Shown here in pieces: positions 15,385 through 24,327 of a stretch of DNA of 64,000 nt. Position numbers and translations under genes: made by a program. Positions within the stretch are counted from its first letter, which is position 1. The number at the start of each line of letters is the position of its first letter. Source of the stretch: CAVSIS01 sp963814875 (GTDB taxonomy: Bacteria; Acidobacteriota; Thermoanaerobaculia; Thermoanaerobaculales; Sulfomarinibacteraceae); assembly GCA_963814875.1 (NCBI GenBank), contig CAWFFJ010000018.1:1-64000 (forward strand). The letters are read 5' to 3'. The notes under the pieces are model-generated. The model saw nothing but the letters and a program-made list of their open reading frames with translations, was not told the DNA's origin and ran no database searches.

Positions 15385-18300
15385 ATGAGGCGGTCTTTTC
15401 GTGTCGGAGAGTGGACGGTTGAGCCGAGCCTCAACCGGCTGTCTCGCGGCCATGAGTCGGTTCGCGTCGAACCGAAGGTCATGGACCTCATGGTCTTTCT
15501 CGCTGAGCGCCCAGGACGGGTCGTCGATCGCCAGGAGCTGGTCGACGGCGTGTGGGGCGGTGCCATCGTCGAGGACGGAACGCTGACGCGGGCCGTGGCG
15601 CGGCTGCGCGCGGCCCTCGGTGAGGCGAAGGGCTCGGCGACCTACCTCGAGACGATTCCAAAGCGAGGCTATCGCCTGGTGGCGGAGGTGACTGAGACCG
15701 AGCTGGAGCGGGCGGGGTCTCCGGAGGTCGGCGCCGAAAGGGTTCTGTGCGTCGGTCGCGAGGCAGAGCTCGCCGCGCTCGAGGCGCACCTGGATGCGGC
15801 CCGCTCAGGGGAGGGGCGGGTCATCCTGATCACCGGCGATGCCGGGGCGGGCAAGACCGTGCTGGTGCACGAGCTGCTGGCGCGCGCGCTCGCCCGCGAC
15901 CCTGGGCTTGTGGCGGTGGTGGGCGCCTGCAACTTCTACAACGGGACGGGAGACCCGTTCCTGCCGTTCCGGCAGGTGCTTGCCCAGCTCACGGGTGATT
16001 TCGAGGGCGTCTGGCCGGCCCTCGACATCGGGACCGAGCAGGGGCGCCGGCTGCGCGGTGTGCTACCTGCGGCAGTGCGTGCAGTGCGCCACCGTGGGCC
16101 TGACCTCGTCGGCACGTTGCTCGAACCGCACAACCTGCGCCGCCGTCTCGAGCACGCCGTGGGCGGCCCAGGGCTGATGGACGAGCTGGCGCCGCTGCTG
16201 GAGCGCGCAACGTTCGGGGTCGGTGTCGGAGGCGGTCACCAGGGGGACCTCCTCGAGCAGGTCAGCCGTGTCCTCGAGGAGGTCGCCGCGACCCAGCCCC
16301 TGGTGCTCGTCCTCGAGGACCTCCACTGGGCGGACTCCGGGACCCTCGACCTGCTGCTCCACATCGGACGGAGGATCGCGCGATGCAAGATCCTGGTCGC
16401 GGTGACGTTCCGACCGGAGGAGGTCGCTCTCGGGCGAGCAGGGGAGCGTCACCCTGCGGAGCGGATCGTGAACGAGCTCCGGCGTCTGTACGGCGACATC
16501 GACGTCCGTGTGGGCTCCGGACGCCCGGAGGACTTCGTCGCCAGCCTGCTGGACAGCGAGCCGAATCGGCTGGACAGGGAGTTCCGCCGCGCCCTATGCG
16601 AGTGGTCCGGAGGGCATGCCCTCTTCACTGTCGAGCTGCTCCGCCATCTCCGCCAGACGGGGGCCGTGGTTCGCGCCGAGGACGGCTGCTGGGAGGTCGC
16701 AGCGCCGGTCCAGTGGCGGGAGCTCCCGGGGCGCGTCGAGGGAGTGATTGCCGAGCGGGTGGGCAGGCTCCCGGAAGAGGAGCGACACCTGCTCGAGGTC
16801 GGGTGTGTCGAAGGCGAAGAGTTCACCGCCGAGGTCGTGGCACGGGCGACGGGTCGAAGCCTTGCCGACACGATCCACCCGCTCGCGCGCGAGCTCGGGG
16901 GGCGTCACCAACTGGTGCGCCCTGCGGGCGAAAGGACCGGCGCGGGCGGCACCCTGACGCGCTTCCGCTTTTCCCACTTCCTGGTCCAGCAGTTCCTCTA
17001 CCAACAACTGGGCGCGCAGGAACGGCGTCTCCTGCACCGCGGCGTGGCCGAGACCCTGCGCACGCTGCGCGGCGACAGCCCGGACGCGGCCGTGACACTG
17101 GCGAGGCATTTCCGGGAGGCGGGAATGCCGGGCGACGCGATACGGTACCTCCGGCTGGCTGGTGAGCGGGCGGCCCTGGTGTCGGCCCACGGTGAAGCAC
17201 TCGGCCACTTCGACCGAGCGCTCGAGCTGGTGCCCCAGCTCCCTGAGTCGGACCGGAGCTCCGAGCTGGAGCTCGAACTTCACGTCGATCGCCTCGGACC
17301 GCTGCAGGTGTCCTCTGGTGTGACTTCAACCGAGGTCGAGAGCGCTGTGGCGCAGGTCGAGCAGCTGTGCCGCACCGCCGCCCCGAGCCCCGCCCTCGGG
17401 CGCGCGCTGCTCGTCCTGATGTGCCGTCACGGCACCCGCGGTGACGGCCCGGCTGCGGAGCGGCTCGCGCTCCAAGTGGTGACCGTGATCAGCGAGCACC
17501 CGGACAAGAGCCTCATCCTCGCGCTCCAGGCGGCGGCGACCTTCTTCGTGCACTACGGGAGGTTCGACGAGGCCCGCTCTGCGGCGGAGGCAGTGGTGGC
17601 GACCTATGACCCTGCTCGCCATCACCGTCTCAACTACCTGTTGGGCTGGGATCCCGCCGTGGCGAGCCTGGGCAACCTCTCATGGTGCCTCTGGTACCAA
17701 GGTCTTGCCGACACCGCGCGCGAGCGCTGTGCCTCCGCGCTCGAGCTGGCCCAACGGCTGGAGCATCCGAGCAGTCTCGTCTACGCCCACCTGTTCGCGA
17801 GCTATCTCGCGATCCTTGTGCAGGACTGGGAGGGCGGGATAGCTCACGCCCGCTCGCTCTCCTCCCTCGCCGAGGAGAACAGCCTGGAGCGGTGGGAGCT
17901 TGTGGTGCAGATGTTGGTCGCGTGCGCGCAGGTCGTCGCGGGCGGACAGGACGAGCTGCGCGAGGCGGAGTGTGGTCTGCGCGAGCTCCTGCGCATCCCG
18001 AACCTCCCGAACACCACCATCGTGCTGCGATACCTCAGCGAGCTGTTGCTGCGAACCGACAGAGTCCCTGAGGGCCTGGAAGCGGTCGACGAGGGACTTC
18101 GTCGCGCGCGCGAGCTCGGCGAGACGATGCACCATGTCGAGCTGCTCACACTGCGCGGTGAGCTTCTCGCTCGGCAGGGCCTCACGGGGGAGGCCGAGGG
18201 CGCGATGCGTCAGGCGCTGGAGGTGGCGGGCGAGCAGGGGACGCGGATGCCCGCGCTGTCCGCGGCGCTCGCGCTCGCGAGACTGCAGCATCAGGCCGGG

Positions 18301-18447
18301 AGAGTGACGGACGGGGGTGACCTGCTGGCCGCGGCCCTTGAAGCGCTGCCGGAGAGGACGGGCCATCCCGACGTTGCGGCCGCAGATTCGGTGCTCGGAC
18401 GGCTCCGCACTCCTCGTTCGTCGCCGCCTCCCGAACCCCTCGTCTGA
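15385..18447 (+). CDS. Winged-helix transcription regulator with AAA ATPase and TPRs
   Basis: The protein has 1020 residues. Residues 1-100 are an OmpR/PhoB-type winged helix (EPKVMDLMVFLAERPGRVVD; TLTRAVARLRAALGE; TIPKRGYRLVAEV). A STAND-like ATPase follows, with Walker A GDAGAGKTVL near 152 and Walker B LVLVLEDLHWAD near 305. From about 490 onward the chain is TPR-like helices. This is the architecture of large one-component activators related to SARP/MalT-like regulators, which oligomerise with ATP after sensing a ligand. The ATG at 15385 is chosen because the winged helix starts there and GGAGGG lies upstream. Targets are unknown. The tail from about 17640 keeps the TPR pattern, so the gene looks intact. 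Confidence 0.87.
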   Translation: MRRSFRVGEWTVEPSLNRLSRGHESVRVEPKVMDLMVFLAERPGRVVDRQELVDGVWGGAIVEDGTLTRAVARLRAALGEAKGSATYLETIPKRGYRLVAEVTETELERAGSPEVGAERVLCVGREAELAALEAHLDAARSGEGRVILITGDAGAGKTVLVHELLARALARDPGLVAVVGACNFYNGTGDPFLPFRQVLAQLTGDFEGVWPALDIGTEQGRRLRGVLPAAVRAVRHRGPDLVGTLLEPHNLRRRLEHAVGGPGLMDELAPLLERATFGVGVGGGHQGDLLEQVSRVLEEVAATQPLVLVLEDLHWADSGTLDLLLHIGRRIARCKILVAVTFRPEEVALGRAGERHPAERIVNELRRLYGDIDVRVGSGRPEDFVASLLDSEPNRLDREFRRALCEWSGGHALFTVELLRHLRQTGAVVRAEDGCWEVAAPVQWRELPGRVEGVIAERVGRLPEEERHLLEVGCVEGEEFTAEVVARATGRSLADTIHPLARELGGRHQLVRPAGERTGAGGTLTRFRFSHFLVQQFLYQQLGAQERRLLHRGVAETLRTLRGDSPDAAVTLARHFREAGMPGDAIRYLRLAGERAALVSAHGEALGHFDRALELVPQLPESDRSSELELELHVDRLGPLQVSSGVTSTEVESAVAQVEQLCRTAAPSPALGRALLVLMCRHGTRGDGPAAERLALQVVTVISEHPDKSLILALQAAATFFVHYGRFDEARSAAEAVVATYDPARHHRLNYLLGWDPAVASLGNLSWCLWYQGLADTARERCASALELAQRLEHPSSLVYAHLFASYLAILVQDWEGGIAHARSLSSLAEENSLERWELVVQMLVACAQVVAGGQDELREAECGLRELLRIPNLPNTTIVLRYLSELLLRTDRVPEGLEAVDEGLRRARELGETMHHVELLTLRGELLARQGLTGEAEGAMRQALEVAGEQGTRMPALSAALALARLQHQAGRVTDGGDLLAAALEALPERTGHPDVAAADSVLGRLRTPRSSPPPEPLV

Positions 18448-18583
18448 TCGCCGGAAAACCCCAGGAAAACCGTCAGGACTTCCCCCTCCAAGCGACGCAC
18501 CCTGGTACTAGAAGAGCCCGCAGGCGCCAGCGAGCGGACCGAGTCGACGTGGGGGTCGGTGGTTGGCCCCCGGGGAGGTTGCG

Positions 18584-19174
18584 ATGCGGAAGATGTGGTG
18601 GGTCGTCGTGGTGTTGGTTGCGGTCACGGGACTTGCGTGGGCATCCGATCCGGATCCGGAGCACGATGTCAGGGTCTCCGGGACGATAGATTGGAGGTAC
18701 GCGCCCAGCCAAGACTGCTCGATCGCAGGTGTCTGGACGGGTGAGCGTCCGGACGGCAAGTTCGTCGAGGTCTTCACCCCGCTGGATCCGTCGGAGCACT
18801 GGCTGTCGATGACCCTCGAAGGCATCGACATGGACGCGTCCTTCTTCGGTATGTTCCCGGGTGCCAAGTACACGGTCGGACATGGCGAGCTCAAGCGCAT
18901 CGGGGCCAACAGATTTGCCTACTCGGTCCTCGCCTGGGCGGTCACCGACGAGGTGGATCCGACCACCGGCCGTCTCGTGATCGCCTACAGCATGGTGATC
19001 GGCGGAGAGCTCAGCATCGGTGACGGGTGTTCGACCGTTACCCCGGAAGGGCTGGTCGGAATCTACGGCGCCGGGCAAGATCCTTTCGGTCCGGAGGCAC
19101 CTGCCTATGGTGTCTTCCCCCTGGGAGGGGAGACTGCCACTCGTCAGCCGTTCTGGTCGCCGCCCACCGAGTGA
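18584..19174 (+). CDS. Secreted protein of unknown function
   Basis: The product has 196 residues with a clear signal peptide (MRKMWWVVVVLVAVTGLAWA, cut near residue 20). The mature protein has only two Cys residues, in QDCSIAG and GDGCSTV, which may pair, and segments SIAGVWTGERPDGKFVEVF and LVGIYGAGQDPFGPEAP. I do not recognise the family. GGGGAGG 5 nt upstream fixes the ATG at 18584. A strong hairpin follows the stop, so it is probably a single-gene unit. Confidence 0.7.
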   Translation: MRKMWWVVVVLVAVTGLAWASDPDPEHDVRVSGTIDWRYAPSQDCSIAGVWTGERPDGKFVEVFTPLDPSEHWLSMTLEGIDMDASFFGMFPGAKYTVGHGELKRIGANRFAYSVLAWAVTDEVDPTTGRLVIAYSMVIGGELSIGDGCSTVTPEGLVGIYGAGQDPFGPEAPAYGVFPLGGETATRQPFWSPPTE

Positions 19175-19194
19175 ATGACGTCCAAGCGGACCGC

Positions 19195-19227
19195 ACCCGA
19201 GCCGGCGCGTGATGCGCCGGCTCGGGT
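19195..19227 (+). terminator. 14-bp perfect hairpin after the secreted-protein gene
   Basis: ACCCGAGCCGGCGC pairs with GCGCCGGCTCGGGT around a GTGAT loop, 20 nt after the stop. There is no T-run, but the stem is very stable; it probably ends the upstream transcript. Confidence 0.65.
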
Positions 19228-19385
19228 GGCGTGTCGACAGTTCGGAGGATGCCTCGGGAATGCGACGCGAGCTGCGAGGTCGGACCATGGCCGGGAAGTA
19301 GGCGAGAGTCGGTCATGTTCCCCTCCGCCATACGGAGATCTGGCCGGATGACGAGGTCGGGCGGACTCGGTGGTTGGAGGTCGGA

Positions 19386-19976
19386 ATGAAGCTCTACTGG
19401 TGTGCGAGGACGCGGTCGGCGCGGGCGCTGTGGATGCTCGAGGAGATCGGTACGGACTTCGAGCGGGTGGTCGTGGACCTTCAACAGCCGGTCGCGAGCC
19501 GAGGCGCGGACTTCCTCGTCGCCAGCCCGATGGGCAAGGTGCCAGCGCTCGAGGACGGTGCCGTCCGGATGGCCGACTCCGCCGCGATCTGCCTTTACCT
19601 CGCTGACCGCTACGCCGCGGGAAGTCTGGCCCCAGCGGTCGACGATCCGGACCGCGGCCGATTCCTGTACTGGATGTTCTTCTGCCCCGGCGTGATCGAG
19701 CCGAGCTTGGCGGAGAAGGCGGGAGGCTGGACGCCGCAGCCTACGCACCACGGCTGGGGGTCCTTCGAGGCCATGATCCGCACCCTTGAGGGCGGTCTCG
19801 CCCCCGGGCCATGGCTGCTGGGGGACCGCTTCAGCGCGGCCGACGTGATGGTCGGCTCGAGCGCGGTGTTCATGCGCCTGTTCAAGATGCTGCCGAGTTC
19901 GCCGGTGATCGAGGCCTACGCGGATCGATGTCTGGCTCGGCCCGCTTACCAGAGGGCACTCGCCGCAGAAGCCTGA
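19386..19976 (+). CDS. Glutathione S-transferase family protein
   Basis: The 196-residue protein has an N-terminal thioredoxin-like domain (MKLYWCARTRSARALWMLEE, then SPMGKVPALEDGAVRMADSA with the cis-Pro and glutathione-binding ES-like AD-S site). A C-terminal all-helical domain contains GPWLLGDRFSAADVMVGSS, the N-capping motif of GSTs. It probably conjugates or reduces small substrates in the cytoplasm; the substrate cannot be told. GGAGG precedes the ATG at 19386. Confidence 0.85.
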   Translation: MKLYWCARTRSARALWMLEEIGTDFERVVVDLQQPVASRGADFLVASPMGKVPALEDGAVRMADSAAICLYLADRYAAGSLAPAVDDPDRGRFLYWMFFCPGVIEPSLAEKAGGWTPQPTHHGWGSFEAMIRTLEGGLAPGPWLLGDRFSAADVMVGSSAVFMRLFKMLPSSPVIEAYADRCLARPAYQRALAAEA

Positions 19977-20019
19977 AGAACCGCGAGCGGGTGTGGGGGG
20001 CCTTCCCGCAGCCCGAGCT

Positions 20020-20493
20020 TCAGCCTCGTGCTGCGCGGATCATGAATGGGACCGCAAGAACCACGAGCGTAAGAGTCAACACCGGGCGCAGCAGGTTTCG
20101 CAGGTTTCGGTTGCCCTCGGCAAAGGCTGAGTAGGCGTGATTCGCCGCCGAGAAGAGCAGAAAGACCAGCAGCACGCTCATCACGGTGATCTCCGCCCAT
20201 GTTCCCCAATGGAAGCAGCTCACCGCTGCGGCCACGAGGGCGAGGGCGAGGTTGTTCATCCCGGACTGGCGCTGGTAGGGGCTAGGTGCGTAGCCCGACA
20301 GCTCGCTCGCGGCCCGCGATAGGAAGACGGATTCGACCCCCGACAGGCCGGCGAGTGAGATCACCACCCACGGCATGAGCAGGGAGAGCTGCTCCTGCGG
20401 CGCGCCGGAGTGGAAGTACGCGAGCTGGAAACCGATCACGACGGCCGCCCAGCGGGCGATCTCGAGGACATGGCACACGGTGCGTGCATTCAT
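20020..20493 (-). CDS. Membrane protein of unknown function, about four helices
   Basis: The product has 157 residues with hydrophobic segments at about 10-30 (ARWAAVVIGFQLAYF), 38-58, 80-98 and 100-150. SGYAPSPYQRQSGMNNLALA is a polar loop between helices 2 and 3. I do not recognise the family with confidence. It is the last minus-strand gene of the block that follows the acetate cluster and lies 96 nt downstream of another small membrane protein. Confidence 0.6.
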   Translation of the reverse strand: MNARTVCHVLEIARWAAVVIGFQLAYFHSGAPQEQLSLLMPWVVISLAGLSGVESVFLSRAASELSGYAPSPYQRQSGMNNLALALVAAAVSCFHWGTWAEITVMSVLLVFLLFSAANHAYSAFAEGNRNLRNLLRPVLTLTLVVLAVPFMIRAARG

Positions 20494-20589
20494 GGCAACC
20501 CCACTCTTGACGAGGGTATCAGCACGGACCCTTGATGAGTGAGCAGGTATACGAAGGAACGTCCGGCGTCGTTGGGAGAGAGATCAGCC

Positions 20590-20976
20590 TCACCGACGCC
20601 TGAGGAAGAGGGCGAGGGTCGGCCCGAACAGGGTCGTGAGCCAGAGCAGGATCAGTAGGCGACCGGCGCCGAGGTCGTAGTCGGCGAGAAGCTCGGACCA
20701 CGGCCGTCCGGCGACGTAGTGGAAGAAGCCGAACTCGAAGGCGAGCGCCATCCCGAGCCACAGCGCCCCGATCCCGAGTGCCTGGAGCGATGTCGGCCGC
20801 AGCCACGGCAGGGTCAGGACGATGACCAGGAAGACCGCAGCGCAGGCGAGCAGGGTGCCGATCTGGTGTGCCCTGAGCTCGCCCATGCGGGGCTCGAGCA
20901 GGGCCTGCCGGAGCGCACCGGTCAAGACAACCGTGATCAGGATCAGGAACCAGACCGCCACGGCGCGCAGGATCAT
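20590..20976 (-). CDS. Small membrane protein of unknown function
   Basis: The 128-residue protein has four predicted membrane helices (VAVWFLILITVVLTGALRQA; GTLLACAAVFLVIVLTLPWL; ALGIGALWLGMALAFEFGFF; LILLWLTTLFGPTLALFL). The layout EPRMGELRAHQIGT and FFHYVAGRPWSELLADYD resembles a widespread uncharacterised family. Its ATG overlaps the HAD phosphatase stop by 4 nt, so the two are translationally coupled. Confidence 0.65.
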   Translation of the reverse strand: MILRAVAVWFLILITVVLTGALRQALLEPRMGELRAHQIGTLLACAAVFLVIVLTLPWLRPTSLQALGIGALWLGMALAFEFGFFHYVAGRPWSELLADYDLGAGRLLILLWLTTLFGPTLALFLRRR

Positions 20977-21686
20977 AGTGGGCCGCCCTCCGGGACGCTC
21001 CGGCCGTCAATCAGGGCAAGGAGTTCGGAGGGTGAGTGTGCGATGAGGTCCGCCCCGGCAGCAGTCAGCTCGGCCTCGCCTCCGAAACCCCATGTGACCC
21101 CGCAGGCCCGGACCCCGTTGGCGTGCGCGCCGATCACGTCGTGCTCACGGTCGCCGATCATGACCGCGTCATAGGGGTCGATGCGCTCGGCTTGGAGGAC
21201 ATGGGCAATCAGCTCCGGCTTGCCGCTGCGGGTGCCGTCGAGCTCGGAACCGTGGATGGCGCGAAAGTAGCCTTGAAGTGAAAATCGACGTGCGATCTCG
21301 AGGGCGAACACCGTCGGCTTGGTGGTGACCATGAGTAGGACTGCACCGTGGTCAGCGAGCCGCTCGAGACAGTCGACGATCCCCGGGTAGACCACCGTCT
21401 CGTCGATCCCGAGTCGCTGATATCGCTCACGGTAGGCATCGAGTGCAACGGCGAGACCATGCTCGGACAGGTTCGGGATCAGCTCCCGAAAGCTGTCCGC
21501 GAGGGGAGGGCCGATGCACCACTCGAGTGCCGACACAGCCGGGGACTGGTGGCCGAGCACCCTCAGCGCGTGGCGGATGCTCTCGGTGACCCCGACCCGC
21601 GAGTCCGTGAGCGTTCCGTCGAGGTCGAACATGAGGCGGCGAGCGCTGGGAGTCGGGGTCCCCGTCGTGGTCGGATCTCCACCCAC
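20973..21686 (-). CDS. HAD-family phosphatase, phosphoglycolate phosphatase-like
   Basis: The 237-residue protein is a HAD subfamily I hydrolase: motif I FDLDGTLTDS, motif II VTTKP, motif III Lys in SGKPELIAHVL and motif IV MIGDREHDVIGA. A helical cap lies between motifs I and II. It resembles Gph/PpaX enzymes acting on phosphoglycolate, pyrophosphate or nucleotides; specificity is uncertain. The GTG at 21686 leaves a 9-nt gap after the UPF0158-HIT gene; an ATG at 21632 just before motif I is an alternative. Confidence 0.85.
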   Translation of the reverse strand: MGGDPTTTGTPTPSARRLMFDLDGTLTDSRVGVTESIRHALRVLGHQSPAVSALEWCIGPPLADSFRELIPNLSEHGLAVALDAYRERYQRLGIDETVVYPGIVDCLERLADHGAVLLMVTTKPTVFALEIARRFSLQGYFRAIHGSELDGTRSGKPELIAHVLQAERIDPYDAVMIGDREHDVIGAHANGVRACGVTWGFGGEAELTAAGADLIAHSPSELLALIDGRSVPEGGPL

Positions 21687-21695
21687 CGCCCGCTC

Positions 21696-22562
21696 TCATC
21701 CCTCGCCGAGAAGTGCTCGCAGCCTGCCGCAGACGAACTCGACCGACGGGAGTCCCGGCACGGGAGGAGCGCCGGTAATGACGTGGGTGCGGGCCCACTC
21801 GAACAGGACTGGGCCGTTCACCGGTCCAGGCGACGCTCCGGTCGCAGTGAGGTACGCCTCGAGCAGCGCACGGCTGCGGGGAAAGAGGTGGAAGTGCAGG
21901 GTCCGGTCGATCTCACAGAACGACAGGCAGTAGACGCGCTCTGCAGCGGTGACCTGCTCGATCGCTCGGGCCGTGCGGGACAGCAGGGAGGCGAGAGCGT
22001 GTGACTGGTCGGGGCTGAGCTCGCCGAGGCTGCGAGGTCCCCCGCTCATCCGGACGATCAGGTACCCCGGCACGAGGCACTCGTCGGTGTGGTCGACCGT
22101 GAACTGGGAGTCCTGCCAGATTCGCAGGTCGCGCGGCTCTGCCGGGTCCTGGGCATCGTCGATCACGAGGCCGACCGCTGCGGCCCACTCCAGCAGCGCG
22201 TTGCGGGTGCGGGCTGCTTCGAACGTGTGCCACGACGTCTGCAGCTGTTGCTCGTCGAGAAAGTCCTTGAACCGGCCGTAAGCGCCGCGTCGGCGGAAGA
22301 AGCCCCGGACCCGCTCGCTGTGCTGCGGGACCTCCCGTTCCACGAACTCCCACACCAGACGCTGACCGAGGTCGAGGTCGTTGCGATGGGGAACCTGGAC
22401 ATAGTCTGGATTCGACTCTATGTCCTCGGGCAGCTCGTCCTGATCGCCGAACTGGGTGCGGAAGTAGGTCTCCCCGGTAGAGCGGGACAGGTAGGCCGCG
22501 TTCATCAAAGGCGGGAAGCTGCTGACGAACTCGAATGCCATCTCGAGGTCATCCAGCAACAT
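21696..22562 (-). CDS. UPF0158 domain fused to a HIT-like domain
   Basis: The 288-residue protein joins two families. Residues about 8-150 match UPF0158 (FRTQFGDQDELPEDIESNPD, VWEFVEREVPQ, GFFRRRGAYGRFKDFL). Residues about 165-260 look like a HIT/GalT-like nucleotide-binding domain (DECLVPGYLIVRM, SLGELSPDQSHALASLLSRT, ending in TLHFHLFPRSRALLEAY). In the His triad the first position is Thr, giving T-L-H-F-H. HIT proteins hydrolyse nucleotide conjugates; UPF0158 is uncharacterised. It lies 2 nt after acuC and 9 nt before the HAD gene, so it is part of the acetate/acetylation transcript. Confidence 0.75.
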   Translation of the reverse strand: MLLDDLEMAFEFVSSFPPLMNAAYLSRSTGETYFRTQFGDQDELPEDIESNPDYVQVPHRNDLDLGQRLVWEFVEREVPQHSERVRGFFRRRGAYGRFKDFLDEQQLQTSWHTFEAARTRNALLEWAAAVGLVIDDAQDPAEPRDLRIWQDSQFTVDHTDECLVPGYLIVRMSGGPRSLGELSPDQSHALASLLSRTARAIEQVTAAERVYCLSFCEIDRTLHFHLFPRSRALLEAYLTATGASPGPVNGPVLFEWARTHVITGAPPVPGLPSVEFVCGRLRALLGEG

Positions 22563-22564
22563 GG

Positions 22565-23695
22565 CTACAGCCAGAGCATACTGACCGCGTCGAGAAGGCG
22601 GGTCGTGATGAGGCGGTTGTGGCGCTCGATCTCTGGCCGCCTCGGGATCGGGTCGAAGGCGGGGAGGGGGTCGTGCAGGGTGAGTGGCTGAGGGTCACCG
22701 AGTACCTTTGCCCAACGCTCGAGCCATGCTGGGGGAAGCCGGTCGACAACCGGAAAGTCGAATAGAGCGAGGCACAGGAGGGTCCAGATTCGGGGAGTCG
22801 CGCGCAGCGAGTAGCCGCCGCCCAGCGTGAGCAAGATGCGCCCGTTGGTGTAGCTGTCGGCAAAGTGGAGCAGCCGGCTGAACAGGCGCTCGTAGTCCTG
22901 GGTGGTCAGCATCAGGTCGGCGAGCGGGTCTGAAAAGTGTGCATCGGCTCCCGCCTGTACGACGAGGACGTTGGGCCGAAAGTAGTCGAGTGCGGGCACC
23001 GCGACGGCTTCGAGGGCGGCAAGGAAGCTCTCGCCCTCGGTGAATGGCTCCAGAGGAACGTTGAGCTTGAACCCGCGGCCCATGCTCCGACCGAGCTCGT
23101 GGATGCCGCCGGTGCCGGGAAAGAGGTACTCACCGGCCTCGTGCAGGCTCAGCGTCATCACTCGCTCGTCGTCGTAGAGGATCTGCTGCACACCGTCCCC
23201 GTGGTGGACGTCGATGTCCAGGTACGCGACGTTCCAGCCGCGCCCGGTGAGCTCCGAGATCGCGATGGCAAGGTCGTTGTAGAGGCAGAACCCGGACGCG
23301 AGCGACGGCATCGCGTGGTGGAGCCCGCCACCCAGCTGCAGGACCCGCCGCGCGGATCCATCGGCGATCAGTCGGGCACCGAGCAGCGTGCCGCCGACGA
23401 CGCGGCGGGCTCCGATGTCGATACCTCCCACGATGGGGTTGTCAGGGGCTCCGAGCCCGTACTCGGGGATCGGCGCGCCACCGCTCGAGCTGGCACGCAC
23501 GACCGCCTCCACGTAATCCGGCGAGTGCACGCGCAGCAGCTCCTCGTCGGTCGCCGGCTCGGGACTGACCGTCTCGATGTGGTGGCCCAGCGCTTCGAGC
23601 AGATCGAGCATCATCTCGGTACGGAGCGGACTGAAGGGGTGGTCACCTGCGAAGGCGTACTTCGCGTACTCGGGGTCGTAGATCGCTACTGGCAT
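22565..23695 (-). CDS. acuC: AcuC-type deacetylase (class I/II HDAC family)
   Basis: The 376-residue zinc deacetylase should remove acetyl groups from the active-site lysine of acetyl-CoA synthetase. Hallmarks of the arginase/deacetylase fold are visible: GGGLHHAMPSLASGFCLYND (paired His), the metal ligands in YLDIDVHHGDG, an Asp in QAGADAHFSDPLADL and the catalytic Tyr in LTLGGGYSL. The ATG at 23695 gives the family N-terminus PVAIYDPEY and overlaps acuB by 10 nt. Position next to acuB, pat and acsA makes the AcuC assignment strong. Confidence 0.92.
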   Translation of the reverse strand: MPVAIYDPEYAKYAFAGDHPFSPLRTEMMLDLLEALGHHIETVSPEPATDEELLRVHSPDYVEAVVRASSSGGAPIPEYGLGAPDNPIVGGIDIGARRVVGGTLLGARLIADGSARRVLQLGGGLHHAMPSLASGFCLYNDLAIAISELTGRGWNVAYLDIDVHHGDGVQQILYDDERVMTLSLHEAGEYLFPGTGGIHELGRSMGRGFKLNVPLEPFTEGESFLAALEAVAVPALDYFRPNVLVVQAGADAHFSDPLADLMLTTQDYERLFSRLLHFADSYTNGRILLTLGGGYSLRATPRIWTLLCLALFDFPVVDRLPPAWLERWAKVLGDPQPLTLHDPLPAFDPIPRRPEIERHNRLITTRLLDAVSMLWL

Positions 23696-24312
23696 GCGTG
23701 ATGTGGAGGCCAGACGACTTCGATGCCGGCTTTGCACAGCTCGGTCGCCAGCAGCCGAGTATCGATCGACGAAACCCGTAAGACCAGACGGGTATGACCG
23801 TTCGGATCCGGGTAGCTGAGGATCGACTGGATGTTCACCTGTTGTTGGCTGAGAATCGTGGTCAGGCGAGCCAGCTCGCCCGGGCGATCCGGCAGGCGGA
23901 CCTCGAGTCGAGCGGAGGGGCGGTACACCCCGGTGAGCCTCAGCATCGCGTCGAGGAGGTCGATGCCGGTCACGATGCCGACCAGGTGGCCATCCTCGAG
24001 CACCGGCAGACAGCCGATCTTGAGCTCGCGCATCGTGCGCGCGGCGTTCTCCACGGGATCGAGCGGGTCGGCGGTGTGCACGGGGCTGCGCATGACCTGG
24101 TCGAGGGTAGCCGATGACGGGAAGGGTGTCGGGCTCAGCGTGCTCGTCGCCAAGCGCAGGTCGCGGTCGGTGACGATACCAACGAGCCGGCCGGCCGACT
24201 CCACGGGGAGGTGGCGGACGCCACGGTCGTTCATGGTCCCGTAGGCTTCCTGCAACGTTGTTCCGGGCGCAGCAGTAATCGGATCGGGGTGCATGATCTC
24301 ACGTATGAGCAC
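23686..24312 (-). CDS. acuB: AcuB-like CBS-pair and ACT-domain protein
   Basis: The product has 208 residues: two CBS motifs (about 1-60, MHPDPITAAPGTTLQEAY; and about 72-130, VMRSPVHTADPLDPVENA) and an ACT domain from about 137 (RLEVRLPDRPGELARLTTIL). CBS pairs bind adenine nucleotides, so the protein may read energy state for the AcsA acetylation switch; the role of AcuB in Bacillus is itself not firmly settled. It lies 15 nt after pat and overlaps acuC. Confidence 0.88.
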   Translation of the reverse strand: MLIREIMHPDPITAAPGTTLQEAYGTMNDRGVRHLPVESAGRLVGIVTDRDLRLATSTLSPTPFPSSATLDQVMRSPVHTADPLDPVENAARTMRELKIGCLPVLEDGHLVGIVTGIDLLDAMLRLTGVYRPSARLEVRLPDRPGELARLTTILSQQQVNIQSILSYPDPNGHTRLVLRVSSIDTRLLATELCKAGIEVVWPPHHACQ

Positions 24313-24327
24313 GGGTTCCTCCTGGGC

